Shown piece by piece: positions 46,106 to 56,885 of a stretch of 64,000 nt of DNA. A program made the position numbers and the translations under genes. Below the pieces are notes generated by a model that did not search any database, was not told where the DNA came from, and saw only the letters and a program-made list of their open reading frames with translations. Positions within the stretch are counted from its first letter, which is position 1. Each line of letters starts with the position of its first letter. Source of the stretch: Tetracladium setigerum (lineage: Eukaryota; Ascomycota; Leotiomycetes; Helotiales); assembly GCA_031472005.1 (NCBI GenBank), contig PZJY01000003.1, forward strand, positions 186,001-250,000, given 5' to 3'.

Positions 46106-48252
46106 ATGGCATCGAATATCACCCCCGCACATCAACCAACAACCACAGAGGTTGATGAGAAGGCAGCGGCCAGAGCCACTTCATTTGACATTCAAAATGC
46201 TCCCGCCCCAGCAGATATTGATGCACAAAATCCGATCAAACCCATTCAAAATGGTGTTGCCAAGATTGAGCATGTCACCAAGACATGGGACAAAACATCC
46301 CTCTGGGCTGTCTTCATCTCGTATGTTCTTTCACTCGATACCAAGAGAGAAAATTAATCAGGCACAGATTGTTTCTGATTTATTTCAACAAATCACTCGA
46401 TGGAAATACAACAGCCCAGCTTTCCGCATACGCCACATCGGCCTTCAAAGCGCATTCCTTGCTTCCTCTATTGACTGTCATCTCGAGCATCTCGGCAGCC
46501 GTCATCTATCTTCCGATATCCAAGATCATTGATATTTTCGGCCGAGCTGAGGGCTTCATGATCATGGCAGTTTTCAACGTTTTGGGTAGCATCATGAGTG
46601 CCAGTAGTGGAAATGTGGAGACATATTTTGCTGCGAGAGTACGCTAGCTCATCTGATCTTGAAACTTCCACCGCTAAATCCTGGAACAGATCTTCAAGAC
46701 GATTGGAAATAACGGAATTGAATTTGTAGGCACCGTTCTGGTCTCGTGAGTGTAATCGCATACCACATCTTCGAGTTGAAGCTAACTAATTGGATAAGTG
46801 ACATCACCTCCCTCATCAACCGAGCATTCTATCTTGGATTAACAGCCACACCATATGTGGTAACAACTTGGGCCTCCCCAGCTATTGCTCAAACCCTGCT
46901 TGAAAACTCGACATGGAGATGGGGTTATGGTGAGTTCAGATTTGTACTCTAACTTGAAGTTCTTCATGCTGACGCACCCAGGCATATTTGCTATAACCAC
47001 ACCTGTGGTCTGTATACCCTTATTGTTCTTTCTCTTTAGGAGTCAACATCGATCGAAGGGCATTCCTGCGCCCGAGGATGATGGTGTGATCGACGAAACC
47101 GTCGTCGAGTCTGAGGGAATCCTTGGAACAGGCATGACCTGGTTTTGGGAGTTTGATAGTAAGTTATTCGAACATTGTGATCCCAAAGCTAACATGTTTC
47201 AGTTATCGGACTTGTGCTTGCAATGGTTGGATTTGCTTTGACTCTCCTTGCCCCCGTGCTCGCCAAATACAATGGCTCGACTTGGCGCTCTTCTCACATC
47301 ATTGTCATGCTAATCATCGGCCCTCTTTGTATAATTGCTTTCGTCACATGGGAGAAATCATATGCTCCAAAGCCATTCCTTCCATTTTATTTGATGAAAG
47401 ACCGAACGATTCTCGGTGCTTGCTTGATGGCTACCTGCATGAGGATTGCATACTAGTATGTTCCCGCCTATTCGAAACCCCATGGAGTATGATGCTAATC
47501 CGAGATTTAGCATTTGGGATAATTATTTCAAAAGTTATCTTCAGGTTGTCTTTGGACTATCAGTCAAGGAAGCGGGTTACGTCGACAACATATATTCGAT
47601 CGTTGCCTGTGGTTGGGCTCCATTCCTTGGATTGTAAGTTACTCCCTCAAGGCTGGCTATATTTTCTGACAGTTCAAGGATCGTTCGTTGGCATGGAAGA
47701 TACAAGCTCCCAGCGCTTATCGCCATTCCTGTCCATCTCCTGGGAGCCGGTCTCATGATTCGTTTCCGCGTTCACGGCACCTCAATCGGCCTCGTTTGCA
47801 TGTGCCAAATCCTCATCGCTCTAGGCGGAGGAACCTTGAATAACATGGAAGAGCTTGCAATCATGGCAAACAGCCCACATCAAAATCTTGCCTCCGTGCT
47901 AGCATTCAAAGCATTCTTCGCTTACATGGGAAGTGCCATAGGCAGCGCAATATCTGGTGCTGTTTGGAATGCCATAATGCCTGGAAAGCTAAATCGGTAT
48001 TTAGGTAAGGGCGGGGTTGGACTGAGCGAGAAAGAAGTGAAGGGGATCTTTGGAAATTTGAAGTCTCAACTCAAGTACGAAATGGGTAGTCTGGAGCGAA
48101 ACGCAATCATTCGCGCATACGAGGAGAGTCAATTGGTGATGACGATCGCATCGACGGTTATAGTGGCAATCGCCAGTGTTTTCGTGTTCGTCTGGAGGGA
48201 CAGAAACCTGAGAGAGTTGAAGCAGGTTCCGGAAGAGTGTTGTAAGAGGTGA
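46106..48252 (+). CDS. Siderophore-iron transporter, major facilitator superfamily (SIT/ARN/Mir type)
   Basis: Eight exons: 46106-46320, 46362-46638, 46690-46745, 46799-46929, 46982-47158, 47203-47455, 47511-47633, 47679-48252; introns 41-55 nt, all in phase; 601 residues. A hydrophilic N-terminus (about 70 residues) leads to 12-14 membrane segments. SIT marks include YFNKSLDGNTTAQLSAYATSAF (segment 1 and loop), YLPISKIIDIFGRAEGF, NNGIEFVGTVLVSDITSLINRAF, WRWGYGIFAI, the YYIWDNYFKSYLQVVFGLS block, GGGTLNNMEELAIMA and AYEESQLVMT near the end. These proton symporters import ferric siderophores across the plasma membrane. The upstream iron-GATA site fits repression by iron. Substrate cannot be read from sequence. 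Confidence 0.93.
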
Positions 48253-49662
48253 GAGAGCGCTGCTAATTGATAACTTGGAGACGATTAGCAATAAACTAAA
48301 TCTGAAGATGTGCTCTATTGCAATTAGGTAGCAAAACGCGGATTTATTTCTTGTGAATAGAACAAAAAAAGCTTTTGTGACGTCTTTCAGATTGAAAATA
48401 AATACATGATTTATTTAGTAATATTGTTTCTATTCTATGTGTTTGGGTACAGCGGTATGTTGTTTGTTGTTTGATTTACGCTTCAATCATCTCTTACTGC
48501 ATGTTCCCCTTAAATCTGTTTCTGGCGTTTGAATATAGATGCAAGCTGACACTTGCACTAAATTAGCTGGAGAGAGCCCACAAACCATGATAGGGGCGTG
48601 GTTTAGATGTGGTGAGGGAAGTGTAAAAAGGTTCATGTTGGCTACAACTGCTTCCGGGCATTTTGCTGTGTGGAGAGCTGAACTTTGGGGGAGAGTTGGT
48701 GAATGCTCCGGAGGCACGCACTTCACAGTTCTTTTTATGGTGTGGAACAATGGGTTTGAATGTGGTCGATGTAGAAGAAATTTTGGTCTGTAGTTACATA
48801 TGGGACCTGACATTGCACTTTCAATCCGTCATTGAGCCAATTCGATCTCAAATAAAAACGATTCATGACCAAAATATGACGATATGGCTCATGTGTGTTT
48901 GGCTCTTTGAGTTTGCAAGGGTGCTGATGGCCAGTAACAGGGGTTATTTTAAGTGTGTTGTGTCCAAACCAGATGCAATTGACAATAGTTTTGCATGTCT
49001 CTTGTGTTAAATTATTCCTTGGTCTTGAATTAGAAGTTTGTTTTCCCTTTTCATATTACCTCGCTATATTAACCGAGTGATCAATATTAGTTTAACGTTG
49101 GTGGCAGGCAACTGGGAAGCAAGTTAATAAGTGTACCCAATCGCATTTCTACTCGGATTGGCACTCCAATAAGATACAATCATCGCCTTGAGGAATAATT
49201 TCAACACCTGGCGCACATAGGCTATTGCCTTCCGCACTCTAGTGAAGCTGAGAGAGGCTGATGAGTGGAGAGCTTGCTACAGTGCTTATTTTCGATTTAC
49301 CGGATCGCTATATGTGAATGACAACAACACGCAGGATGCCGATGATTAATAAGGTAAAAAGGATGTCCATCATGTCCTACATGAGGATTTGCATGCGAAC
49401 CTATGAAATACTTTCTTGTGTACCAATCTGACATCAGACACGCGGGAATGTTAAGCGAGCTTATGGTTGGTCTTGGCATATCTGTGGGGTTTGTGTTAGA
49501 GCAAAAGCTTTCCCACTTGAAGCTCTACGTCCTCATCCTCGTCTTCTCCATCAAATAATCCTCTTTACCGGGTATTCGAAATTGCATGCCTTGGCAGAAT
49601 GAAGTTCCTCTTTGTTCTTGCCCTGAATTCTCCCCAAGTTATATTCTATCTATTTATTGTTA
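48253..49662. other. Intergenic, no supported gene
   Basis: About 1.4 kb. Open frames at 48539-49010 show no recognisable protein and no splice partners. The right end is marked by the outer inverted repeat. Confidence 0.55.
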
Positions 49663-49717
49663 TACAGTAAAGGGCGAATTGCGTGTCACTAGTTTTTTAG
49701 TTAATTATTTTTAGCGG
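49663..49717 (+). repeat. Left arm of a 55-bp inverted repeat (outer pair)
   Basis: Starts TACAGTAAAGGGCGAATTGC and ends TTTAGCGG. The reverse complement of 58970-59024 matches it nearly throughout (for example GCGTGTCACTAG is identical), with a handful of substitutions and one indel. Both arms begin with TA followed by CAGTAAA at the outside, like Tc1/mariner/pogo ends flanked by a TA target duplication. The arms enclose 9,362 bp. Confidence 0.8.
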
Positions 49718-49848
49718 GGTCCGTCTCTGGACGCTTGTGGCTTTGCATCCTTGTCTAAGGTAGTAGTCATCACTTGATACCAGAGGTTACAACGTTCTTG
49801 GATCAAATTTTTGCCTTGTGCTCAACATGGGTGGGACACAATAGGATC

Positions 49849-49880
49849 CTGGCACAAGGGGATTCTGGCACAAGGGGATT
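49849..49880. repeat. Two tandem copies of a 16-bp unit
   Basis: CTGGCACAAGGGGATT occurs at 49849-49864 and 49865-49880 without change, in non-coding DNA inside the outer inverted repeat. Confidence 0.85.
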
Positions 49881-49998
49881 TCTGAAAAGACAGTGTCACT
49901 AGCTAGCTACAATTGAAGAGTTACAAATGATAGGTAGTAGAATGATTGGAAGAATGACATCTAGGTGCTGCGCTCAGAGACTCGTGATTGAAATAATG

Positions 49999-51285
49999 TT
50001 AATCGTCATCTTCATCATCTCCTGGGTCTTTTTCTCGCTTGGGTTTTACGCCATAGTAGTTCTATGCGAGGATAATCAGTTGTGGGCTACCATGGATGAA
50101 ATTTGAGCACAACTTACATTGGTTTTACTTCCTACCAGCCTGATAGCATCTCTAGTCTGACCGTATGCATTTCCCATCACTATTCCTTGGTTGTTTCTGA
50201 TTTCGCCAGTGTAGTGGGTACTGCCTTGGTGTACCGAATTCTGCATTTTCGATCAGTGTCGTCCTCGGAATGTGAGACAACCTAACATACCTGTGCCTGA
50301 TCGATGGCGGGCAGTTCATGCAAATTCCTAATCCATCCGCTCAAGGTCTCTGAGATGTTCTTATATCCATTCCGTTTATCAGACGCAAATCTGCACATGC
50401 CCCTATGCGAAGCCGCGATTGAGATGGGGTCGATCCCAGCCAAGCTTGCTGAGCTCTTTGGTACAATCAGATCGATGTTCTTCTTCAAGACATATGTCGG
50501 GTACTCTTCAAAGAAACAAACGACTTTGAGAGGCTTATGAGATTGATCGCGTGTTTTCAAGAGCTTGTAAAAGGTATCGTTGATACTCGCAAGCTTTTGC
50601 GACCGCTCCTCGAGGTCTTTCATCTTCAAGTTGTTGGTCGAGCTAACTAGCTGCATGAGCTGGAGACCTCTGCTCCCCCATCGCGCCTTTTCTGACCCTT
50701 CAAACGGCGTTCCGAGGAAGCAGACACCACGCGTGGCATTCACGAGGGCAATATTCGAATCGTTGGGACCATGCTGGCGAGATAACGCATTGGCACAGAC
50801 AAGGCCACCGAGGCTGTGAGCAACGAAAATGATAGGTCGATCGGGTGGCTGCGCGTAGTTGGGATTTGAGCAAAATTTCCCTTTGAGAATGGTGTTACAT
50901 AGAAACTTACCGTTTCGGTGGCACCGCGATAGTTTTGGAGAGCGAGGAAGAGTGCGGCCGAGTGGTCGTCAATGGTTGTCTCGACTGAGATATTCTTTGG
51001 CCCATACAGGGGATAGAAGTGCGCAAAGCTTGCATTGTATCCAAATGACAAGATACGAGCTGTTGGGCATGCCCTTGGTAAGAAGTCTTGAGGCCAATAT
51101 CTCGGTGGTGCATCTTCAGTTGCCTCGCTGGTCCATGTATTGATTCGGTGGCCGCCAAGGCCATGAACGAAAACGATGCTGCTCTGGGTCAGATTGAAAT
51201 GGGTTGGCTCCTCCAATATAACTTACTCTACTTCTGCATTTTCCGGATTGTAAAGCGCATCTCCGAGACCGAAGCTCTCAGCCAT
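49999..51285 (-). CDS. SesB-type esterase/lipase with a C-terminal amyloid-signalling-like motif
   Basis: Exons 51285-51227, 51181-50911, 50848-50291, 50240-50118, 50061-49999 (introns 45, 62, 50 and 56 nt), 357 residues, intact. The alpha/beta-hydrolase domain reads DSIVFVHGLGGHRINTWT (residues 20-37), FLPRACPTARILSFGYNA, RPIIFVAHSLGGLVCANAL with nucleophile Ser122, and VCFLGTPFEGS. This is the putative lipase domain called SesB that occurs in fungal NLR-type receptors or beside them. After residue 296 two small exons add an Asn/Gln/Gly tail with NNQGIVMGNA (312-321) and TNNYYG, then an acidic end DDEDDD. The same motif opens the TPR protein at 55530, which supports these exons. The CAGAG acceptor of intron 1 was chosen by frame. 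Confidence 0.85.
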
Positions 51286-51957
51286 ACTAAAAATGTGATG
51301 TGTAAGTTGAGCATTGCGGCTAGAGGACGATTGAAGACGATTGAATTTATAACACTTTGAGGGAGACGAGCTGAAAGACCACTTGCTAAAGTTGCCTTGT
51401 GCAATGCCGTGCACTCAGCCCCCACAGTATTTTCCAAGCACGACGTGACATAGCCACAAGGTGGTGGTGCAGGACCTAAAGTTTGTCACCGCCTAAATGA
51501 ACAGGGTTCTCTACACGAGTACGCTAGAGGTCCATTCCGTATATATTTATTAGGAGATGAAAGGATCCGAGATTTATCAGAGATATTGAGAGATCTTGGA
51601 AAGGGTTTTAGGATAGGTAAATTGAGGTAACTGGGAATGTATTTGTTGTTTTTGTAGCGCTTGATCATATGAGTGGTTGAATCTACGTTGGGCTGGATGA
51701 TGGCTGTGCAAAATGAGGCTTTCATATGTAGCCAGCCAAACGCAAGGCTGCGCCATCCAAGCACAAAAGCACAAACTTGAAGCTTTTCTTCTTCTAATCT
51801 CCTCGATATCTCTCTCTCTTTGGTCGTTTCTTCGATTGAAAAACTCAATTCTATCCTCTGCACCTCAGAGTCGACTTTGTAAGGATATCAGACCTCGTAA
51901 ATATATACCTGGACCGGTGAAGAACAACCTCGAATCTTCCGCCCGTAGGCTGCAAAA

Positions 51958-54100
51958 ATGTCCTTTGGCTTTTCTGTGGGAGATTTCATTGCCGTCGGAA
52001 AGGTAATTGCTGAGATCAGCAGCTTCTTATCGGAATCCAGGGGCGCGAAATCAGAGTATCAAGAGCTTCTCCGAGAGCTCAAGTCCCTCCAACATGCGCT
52101 CGTTCATCTCGATAAAATTTTGCCCAGTGGTTCCTCCTCTACGAATATTGATTCGATCAAATACGCTGCTTTGAGCTGTAGGCGACCGCTTGAGCATTTT
52201 CTTGCGAAGATTAGAAATTTTGATAAGTCTCTTGGGGTGTGGAGCAAAGAGGGGAAACTCAAGAGTGTGGGGAACAAATTGAAATGGGCATATGGGCAGA
52301 AAGACGAAATATGCAAGCTTCAAAGCTACTTGAATGTTCATGTTGGAACGCTAAACATACTGCTGGCGGAACACGGGTTGGAGATGATGAGCGTTACTTC
52401 TGAGAAAGTGGAGGTAAGTCATGCGGATATTCGGGAACGACTGGAGGATACTCGGAGTATTGTCAACAAGATCAAAGATAGTGCTTCGGCGCAGGCACTA
52501 GCTGTGAATGTTACAAACTCGATGCTATCAAAGTTATTCGATATGGTTACTGGCGAATTTCAAGCGTCCTGGTCCTCGCTAGGAAATATGGTAGCAAAAG
52601 TGTGGTAGGTTAACATGAATTCCGTCGACTTGCCTCTCGAAATCGAATCGCTGATTTCGAGTCAACTAGTGTTTCAACGCAACAGATTTATGGTGTAGTT
52701 CTTGAAATCAGGAGTTCTCTTGCCTTGGTCGACACGCGTTGGACTTTCTTCCAGGCTCCTCTGACTGTTGAGGATGCACTGGGATGTAAATTCCCCGTAC
52801 CTTCTGAGTATGATTACGGGCTCCTTGAGACGATCATCAAACACCGATTCTCAGAAGGTCCCGGCTCACTGGAAGTTGAGGTTGGAAACTATGAGCTCTT
52901 CAAGACTAAAGATAGCAAGCAGGTGCTTTCATCCAGAATGCGATTGCTTCCCGGAATGAGTATCACCATGGCCATAATAATCGACAACCCGCAGCTTGCT
53001 CATAACTTATGTCCTATGCCGCTGTGTGGGTCAATCCAAAGCATCGCAGCACCAGGAGGTGGAAATCTTTGGTAAGTAGAATATATGCAATGAGTGTGCC
53101 CTTTTTGATCGCTAATGCCGAGATCCTTCAAGCTGCAAATGCAACGTATGGTACGATAAATCGAATAAAAGCCGAAAATCTCTACAAGGGCTCCTGGATA
53201 CCGCATCTCTTCAAGAAATTTGGGATGTCAAGGATGACATGGATGAGGAAGATACTACATCAAGGTCTGGCAAACGAAAGTTGGGCCAGTCTACTCGTTC
53301 ACGCAAACGCCTAAAAATCTCGACAAAAGAAGATTCTGAAGCATTCAAGAATGTGCGTTGGACAACGGAAGAGATAGTATCTGAGAATACGTCTAGTCCT
53401 TTTAATTTCAAGTAAGTTGAATGGATCATGTTTAACGCCAGTATTGACGCGCTTGGTAGATCCGCCGACGCCTCATCATCGCCCGTCTCTCAAAATGTCG
53501 AGAAGACTCAATCACAAAGTGATAGTACTCAAACTAGAAAGATTTATACAAGGGCAGAATGGGATTTGCATAAAGATGTTATTAGATTACAGTATTTTAC
53601 TGGAAATAAGACGATCTCTGACATCGCTAAGCTCTTCCGAGAAGAGAACTTCCTCGTAACGTAAGAAACTTCTGATGCCTGTAAGCTCTGTTATTCTTTA
53701 TTAATAAGATCTAGAGAGAAACAAATTAAGGATAGAATTAAAGTATGGGGTTTCAATAAGAAGATTAAAATGCAAGAGATGAAAGCAATAATTCGGATGA
53801 GAGAGCTGAGACGAAAAAATGAGAAGGACAGCAAATTTGAAGTTAGAGGACGTCCTATTGATGATGCAAAGTAAGATGTTTCTTTATCAGTATTAGCTTC
53901 CACCATTGTACTGATATTATAAATAGTATTAATCGAGCTCGTGCAAGGTATGGGAGCCCTCATGAAGCAGACGACGACGCTATGCCAGGTAAGTGTATTG
54001 CTTGAATAATCGTTACTGTTCTAACTATATAGAAATGCCCCCTGGAATAATTTGCTACACTCCTCGAGATGGATCACCAATCGCCTCGTCTAGCAATTAG
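51958..54100 (+). CDS. Helical N-terminal domain, fungal ubiquitin-like (ULD) domain and Clr5 domain fusion protein
   Basis: Seven exons: 51958-52604, 52670-53071, 53133-53411, 53460-53660, 53709-53870, 53927-53988, 54033-54100; introns 44-65 nt; 606 residues, all in phase. Residues 1-150 (MSFGFSVGDFIAVGKVIAEI, KYAALSCRRPLEHFLAKI) are the helical start typical of fungal STAND-associated proteins, followed by coiled coil. About 238-330 is the fungal ubiquitin-like domain (TRWTFFQAPLTVEDALGCKF, PSEYDYGLLETIIKHRF, GNYELFKTK, LLPGMSITMAI) with a Cys-pair tail (CPMPLCG, CKCNVWYD). About 474-535 is a Clr5 domain (YTRAEWDLHKDVIRLQYFTG, ISDIAKLFREENFLVT, IKDRIKVWGFNKK). If splicing at 53412 fails, translation stops at once (53413) and the Clr5 part is lost. 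Function unknown. Confidence 0.8.
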
Positions 54101-54571
54101 TATTACCAAGCTTTGCTGAAGCTTTAGTACTCTAAGACGGGATGTTTTGAACTTGTTCTAGGCTTTCGGTAGCACTACTGTAGGGTTGTTACGGATAAGG
54201 GTCTTTGCTCCCCGGATACTACATTGTGGCTCCCCATATAACTAGTAATATGTTATATTTCTTATCTTCTACTTGGTACGCGTGGGGTGTTGATAGCACG
54301 TGAATAAGCAATTGAGTGAATGGCTAGTGCTGATTAGTTATCACTGTATGTTAGAGCCCTGCGTATTTAGCCTTACTGCTAGGTCCTTGGACAACACACA
54401 TTAGACATACTAGAGTAGAAACACAATACGCTGACGTAGTGTTCCGTTTCACGCGTGATAACAATACCGAGAGTAACCAACAAAACTATTACCTCAATTA
54501 TAAACTCTCACTTAGACTTTACTTACGTGTTTACACTCACACTCAGTTAATTTCCCACCTCATATCACTCT
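54101..54571. other. Gap between the ULD-Clr5 gene and the transposase remnant
   Basis: No coding content recognised. The missing N-terminal half of the transposase might have been here but cannot be read. Confidence 0.5.
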
Positions 54572-55251
54572 GAGAAGAACCGTAAGCTTCGGCTGAAGTT
54601 TGCGGAGAAGTATAAACATTGGACTTTTCGCGATGAGCGCAAGTTGTTGTACTCGGATAAAACCTTAGTTAAATACAAAAGAAACCGTAAGACTCGTGTC
54701 TTACGGAGAGCTATATAGAAGTAGAACGAGACGAGTGTCAAGGAGAAGGTGCAAAGGAAGAAAGGTTGGATGTTTTGGGGCTCTTCTCGGGGTGTATACG
54801 AGGGCCGGCGTTTCTTTGGGAGAAGGAACGGGGATAATAGGAGGAGTGATGTATAGAGAGCATACAATTCCCCGAGTCGTTACGTATCTCACTGAGAAAG
54901 GAGGGTTGAAAGTGGAGAGCGAGAGCTTCACTTCATGCAAAATATACGCTAGGGCACACGGCGAAGGAGACGAAGCAGCTTCTTTATAACTTTTCCGTTA
55001 TCGTTGTAAACTGGCCCCTCTTTTCTCCCGACCTTAATCCAATTGAGACTCTCTGGGAGTATATGAAGAACTATCTAGAGGACACGTATGGGGATTGTGC
55101 TGTTGAGTCGAACGAGATCCAACGAGACCGTGTTTACATGGCGTGGGACCACGTTGTAACACCTAGCCTTTTGATTTAGCTCATCAAGAGTATGCCAGCT
55201 CGGATACAAGCTGTCATTGGCGCTAACGGAAAGTTCACTAAGTATCAATAG
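54572..55251 (+). pseudogene. Tc1/mariner transposase remnant
   Basis: Pieces in several frames, broken by stops and shifts, match the DDE domain of a Tc1/mariner transposase: KFAEKYKHWTFRDERKLLYS, YREHTIPRVVTYLTEKGGL, the catalytic-Glu block FSPDLNPIETLWEYMKNYLE, VYMAWDHVVTPSLL and SMPARIQAVIGANGKFTKYQ. The N-terminal DNA-binding half is not found, so the copy cannot code for active enzyme. It reads toward the right inverted end at 55340. Confidence 0.88.
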
Positions 55252-55529
55252 AAAATCAGAGGTGTTTTTAACTTTAAAAGCATAAAAAGTAATAAAGGTG
55301 TGCATGATCTTTGGTTTTCTACCAGTAGGTAGCAGAAAAAGGCGGTGACAACCTATACGTCCTGCACCACCGTAAGCCAACCCAATCTTCAGCTGTGAGG
55401 CTGTGAAATAGGCGCGGAAAAGACTTGTGCAAATTGTGTTCGGGAGCTTGTATCAAACTCTAGATGTCTAGAAGGGGATAATCCAATCGGACTGCTCTTC
55501 TTCTCTTCGCCTCCAGCACTTCTTTCCAA

Positions 55530-56562
55530 ATGGAGGGATCTCCTGGTCGTGTTGACCCTGACTTGACAGGCTTCTCACCATTATCAACCACTGACACCGG
55601 ACCGTGGCAGCCTATCCAGCAGGGCAACACATACCATGGGTCATCGAACAATAATCAAGGTGTGCTACTTGGGAATGCAGTAGACAGTACAATAATTGGT
55701 ATGTTCCGAATGAACCAATTTCTACATATCAGAATCTGAACTAACATTGCCCAGGGCAAAAAATCATAAATAACTTTAATGGCAATGTTTATATGATACC
55801 ATCGACTCCTGGACTCTCGACTGTCTCTAAACGTAAAATCCTTCCTCTGTGGTCTTGCCACCTCTCTTGACATATGTGGTCGCAATTCTAGAATTTGACG
55901 ACTAATATCTTTCTGTAGAGGGAGATCTTCAACCTCAAGGCAAAGCAGAGGATGACAAACTGTACGCTGCTGATTCAGATCAGCTCATGGCGACAGGGAG
56001 GGACTGGGAGAGTAAAGGAAATTCTCAAGACGCTTTAGCCTTGTATAGCGTCGTTTTTGCCTCGAGAAGGAAGGATTTGGGGCCATGGAATGAAAAAACG
56101 ATTGAGACTGCGTATGATATGGCTCGGATCCTGGAAGGGCAACAAAAGAACCAGAAGGCACTGAATTGGTATCGGGAAATATTCGAAGTCAGACAGAAGT
56201 CTCTGGGCAACACCGATTCAAGAACGCTGGAAACTGCATGTAGCGTGGCTAGGATGCTGGCAAGAGACGGGAGGCACAAAGCAGCACTAGAGTGGTATAA
56301 CCAAGTATTCGAGGTGAGAAAGAAGATTCTCGGCAACGATAACTTAGACACGCTAGAGGTTGCATATTGCGTCGCCGAAATCTTCGAGCTTGAAGGAAGG
56401 AATGAGGTGGCACTGAATTGGTATGGAGAAACGTTTGAGGTCAGGAAGAAAGTGTTAGGAAAGGACCATGCAGAAACCTTGAAGACTGAGAGGAGCGTGG
56501 CACGTATCCGTGGAAAGATGGCTCGGCATGGTAGCCCATTCAAATGGCACAAGGGCAAGTAG
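55530..56562 (+). CDS. TPR protein with an N-terminal amyloid-signalling-like motif, no nucleotide-binding domain
   Basis: Exons 55530-55698, 55755-55832, 55919-56562 (introns 56 and 86 nt), 296 residues, in phase. Residues 26-70 are Asn/Gln/Gly-rich: QQGNTYHG, NNQGVLLGNA (41-50), TIIGQKIINNFNGNVYM. The first part aligns with the tail of the SesB-type esterase at 49999-51285. Residues about 115-285 are four repeats of the 42-residue kinesin-light-chain-like TPR kind used as sensor repeats in fungal NLRs (KTIETAYDMARILEGQQKNQ, RTLETACSVARMLARDGRHK, DTLEVAYCVAEIFELEGRNE, ETLKTERSVARIRGKM), each followed by a W(Y)xxxFEVRxKxLG helix. An NLR would have a NACHT or NB-ARC domain between motif and repeats; here the two are almost directly joined. 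Probably a partner, decoy or deletion derivative of a receptor. Confidence 0.8.
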
Positions 56563-56885
56563 ATGAGATTTGATTGCTTCAAGGTATTTGCAGTCTTGCA
56601 GATTAAGATTGGTAATGTGGAACGTTCAAGACCGGTGTCCACATCTTTTAGAAAACATTCGACAAGAATTCGGCCTTCACATAGATACTTCACAGCTGTG
56701 ACATGAATAAAACCGATTCCATAGAAATACATGATGCTCAATTGGTTGATCTATTGGAATTAGGGCAACGGACTAGTGCAAAGATTGAGAAACACCTAAA
56801 CGAATCAAAAACACCCAAAAACTCCCAAAAACTCCTTTCAAAGTAACAGCCGTCAGAAAGTTTTGACTCAAAAGCATCTCTCTGT
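56563..56885. other. Short gap between convergent genes
   Basis: 3' regions of the TPR gene and the membrane-protein gene; nothing else seen. Confidence 0.6.

Larger units (their letters stand above)
51463..55371. mobile_element. Degenerate Tc1/mariner-like element enclosing a cargo gene
   Basis: 32-bp inverted ends at 51463-51494 and 55340-55371 agree at 29 of 32 positions (GGTGGTGCAGGAC then nine less conserved bases then GTCACCGCCT). Next to the right end is a broken Tc1/mariner transposase (54572-55251). The 3.9-kb interior also holds the intact seven-exon ULD-Clr5 gene, an unusual load for a family whose members normally carry only a transposase. A solo copy of the end lies at 21328. 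The alternative is that the left end is an independent short insertion and the gene is ordinary host DNA. Confidence 0.65.

Noticed and set aside
48539..49010. Overlapping plus-strand open frames of 84 and 115 codons
   Set aside because: No domain, signal or splice partner; composition looks like chance.
50049..56562. A NACHT or NB-ARC ATPase domain linking the esterase motif to the TPR repeats
   Set aside because: Searched by eye for P-loop (GxxxxGK[ST]) and Walker B blocks in all frames between the genes; none found that sits in a long open frame.
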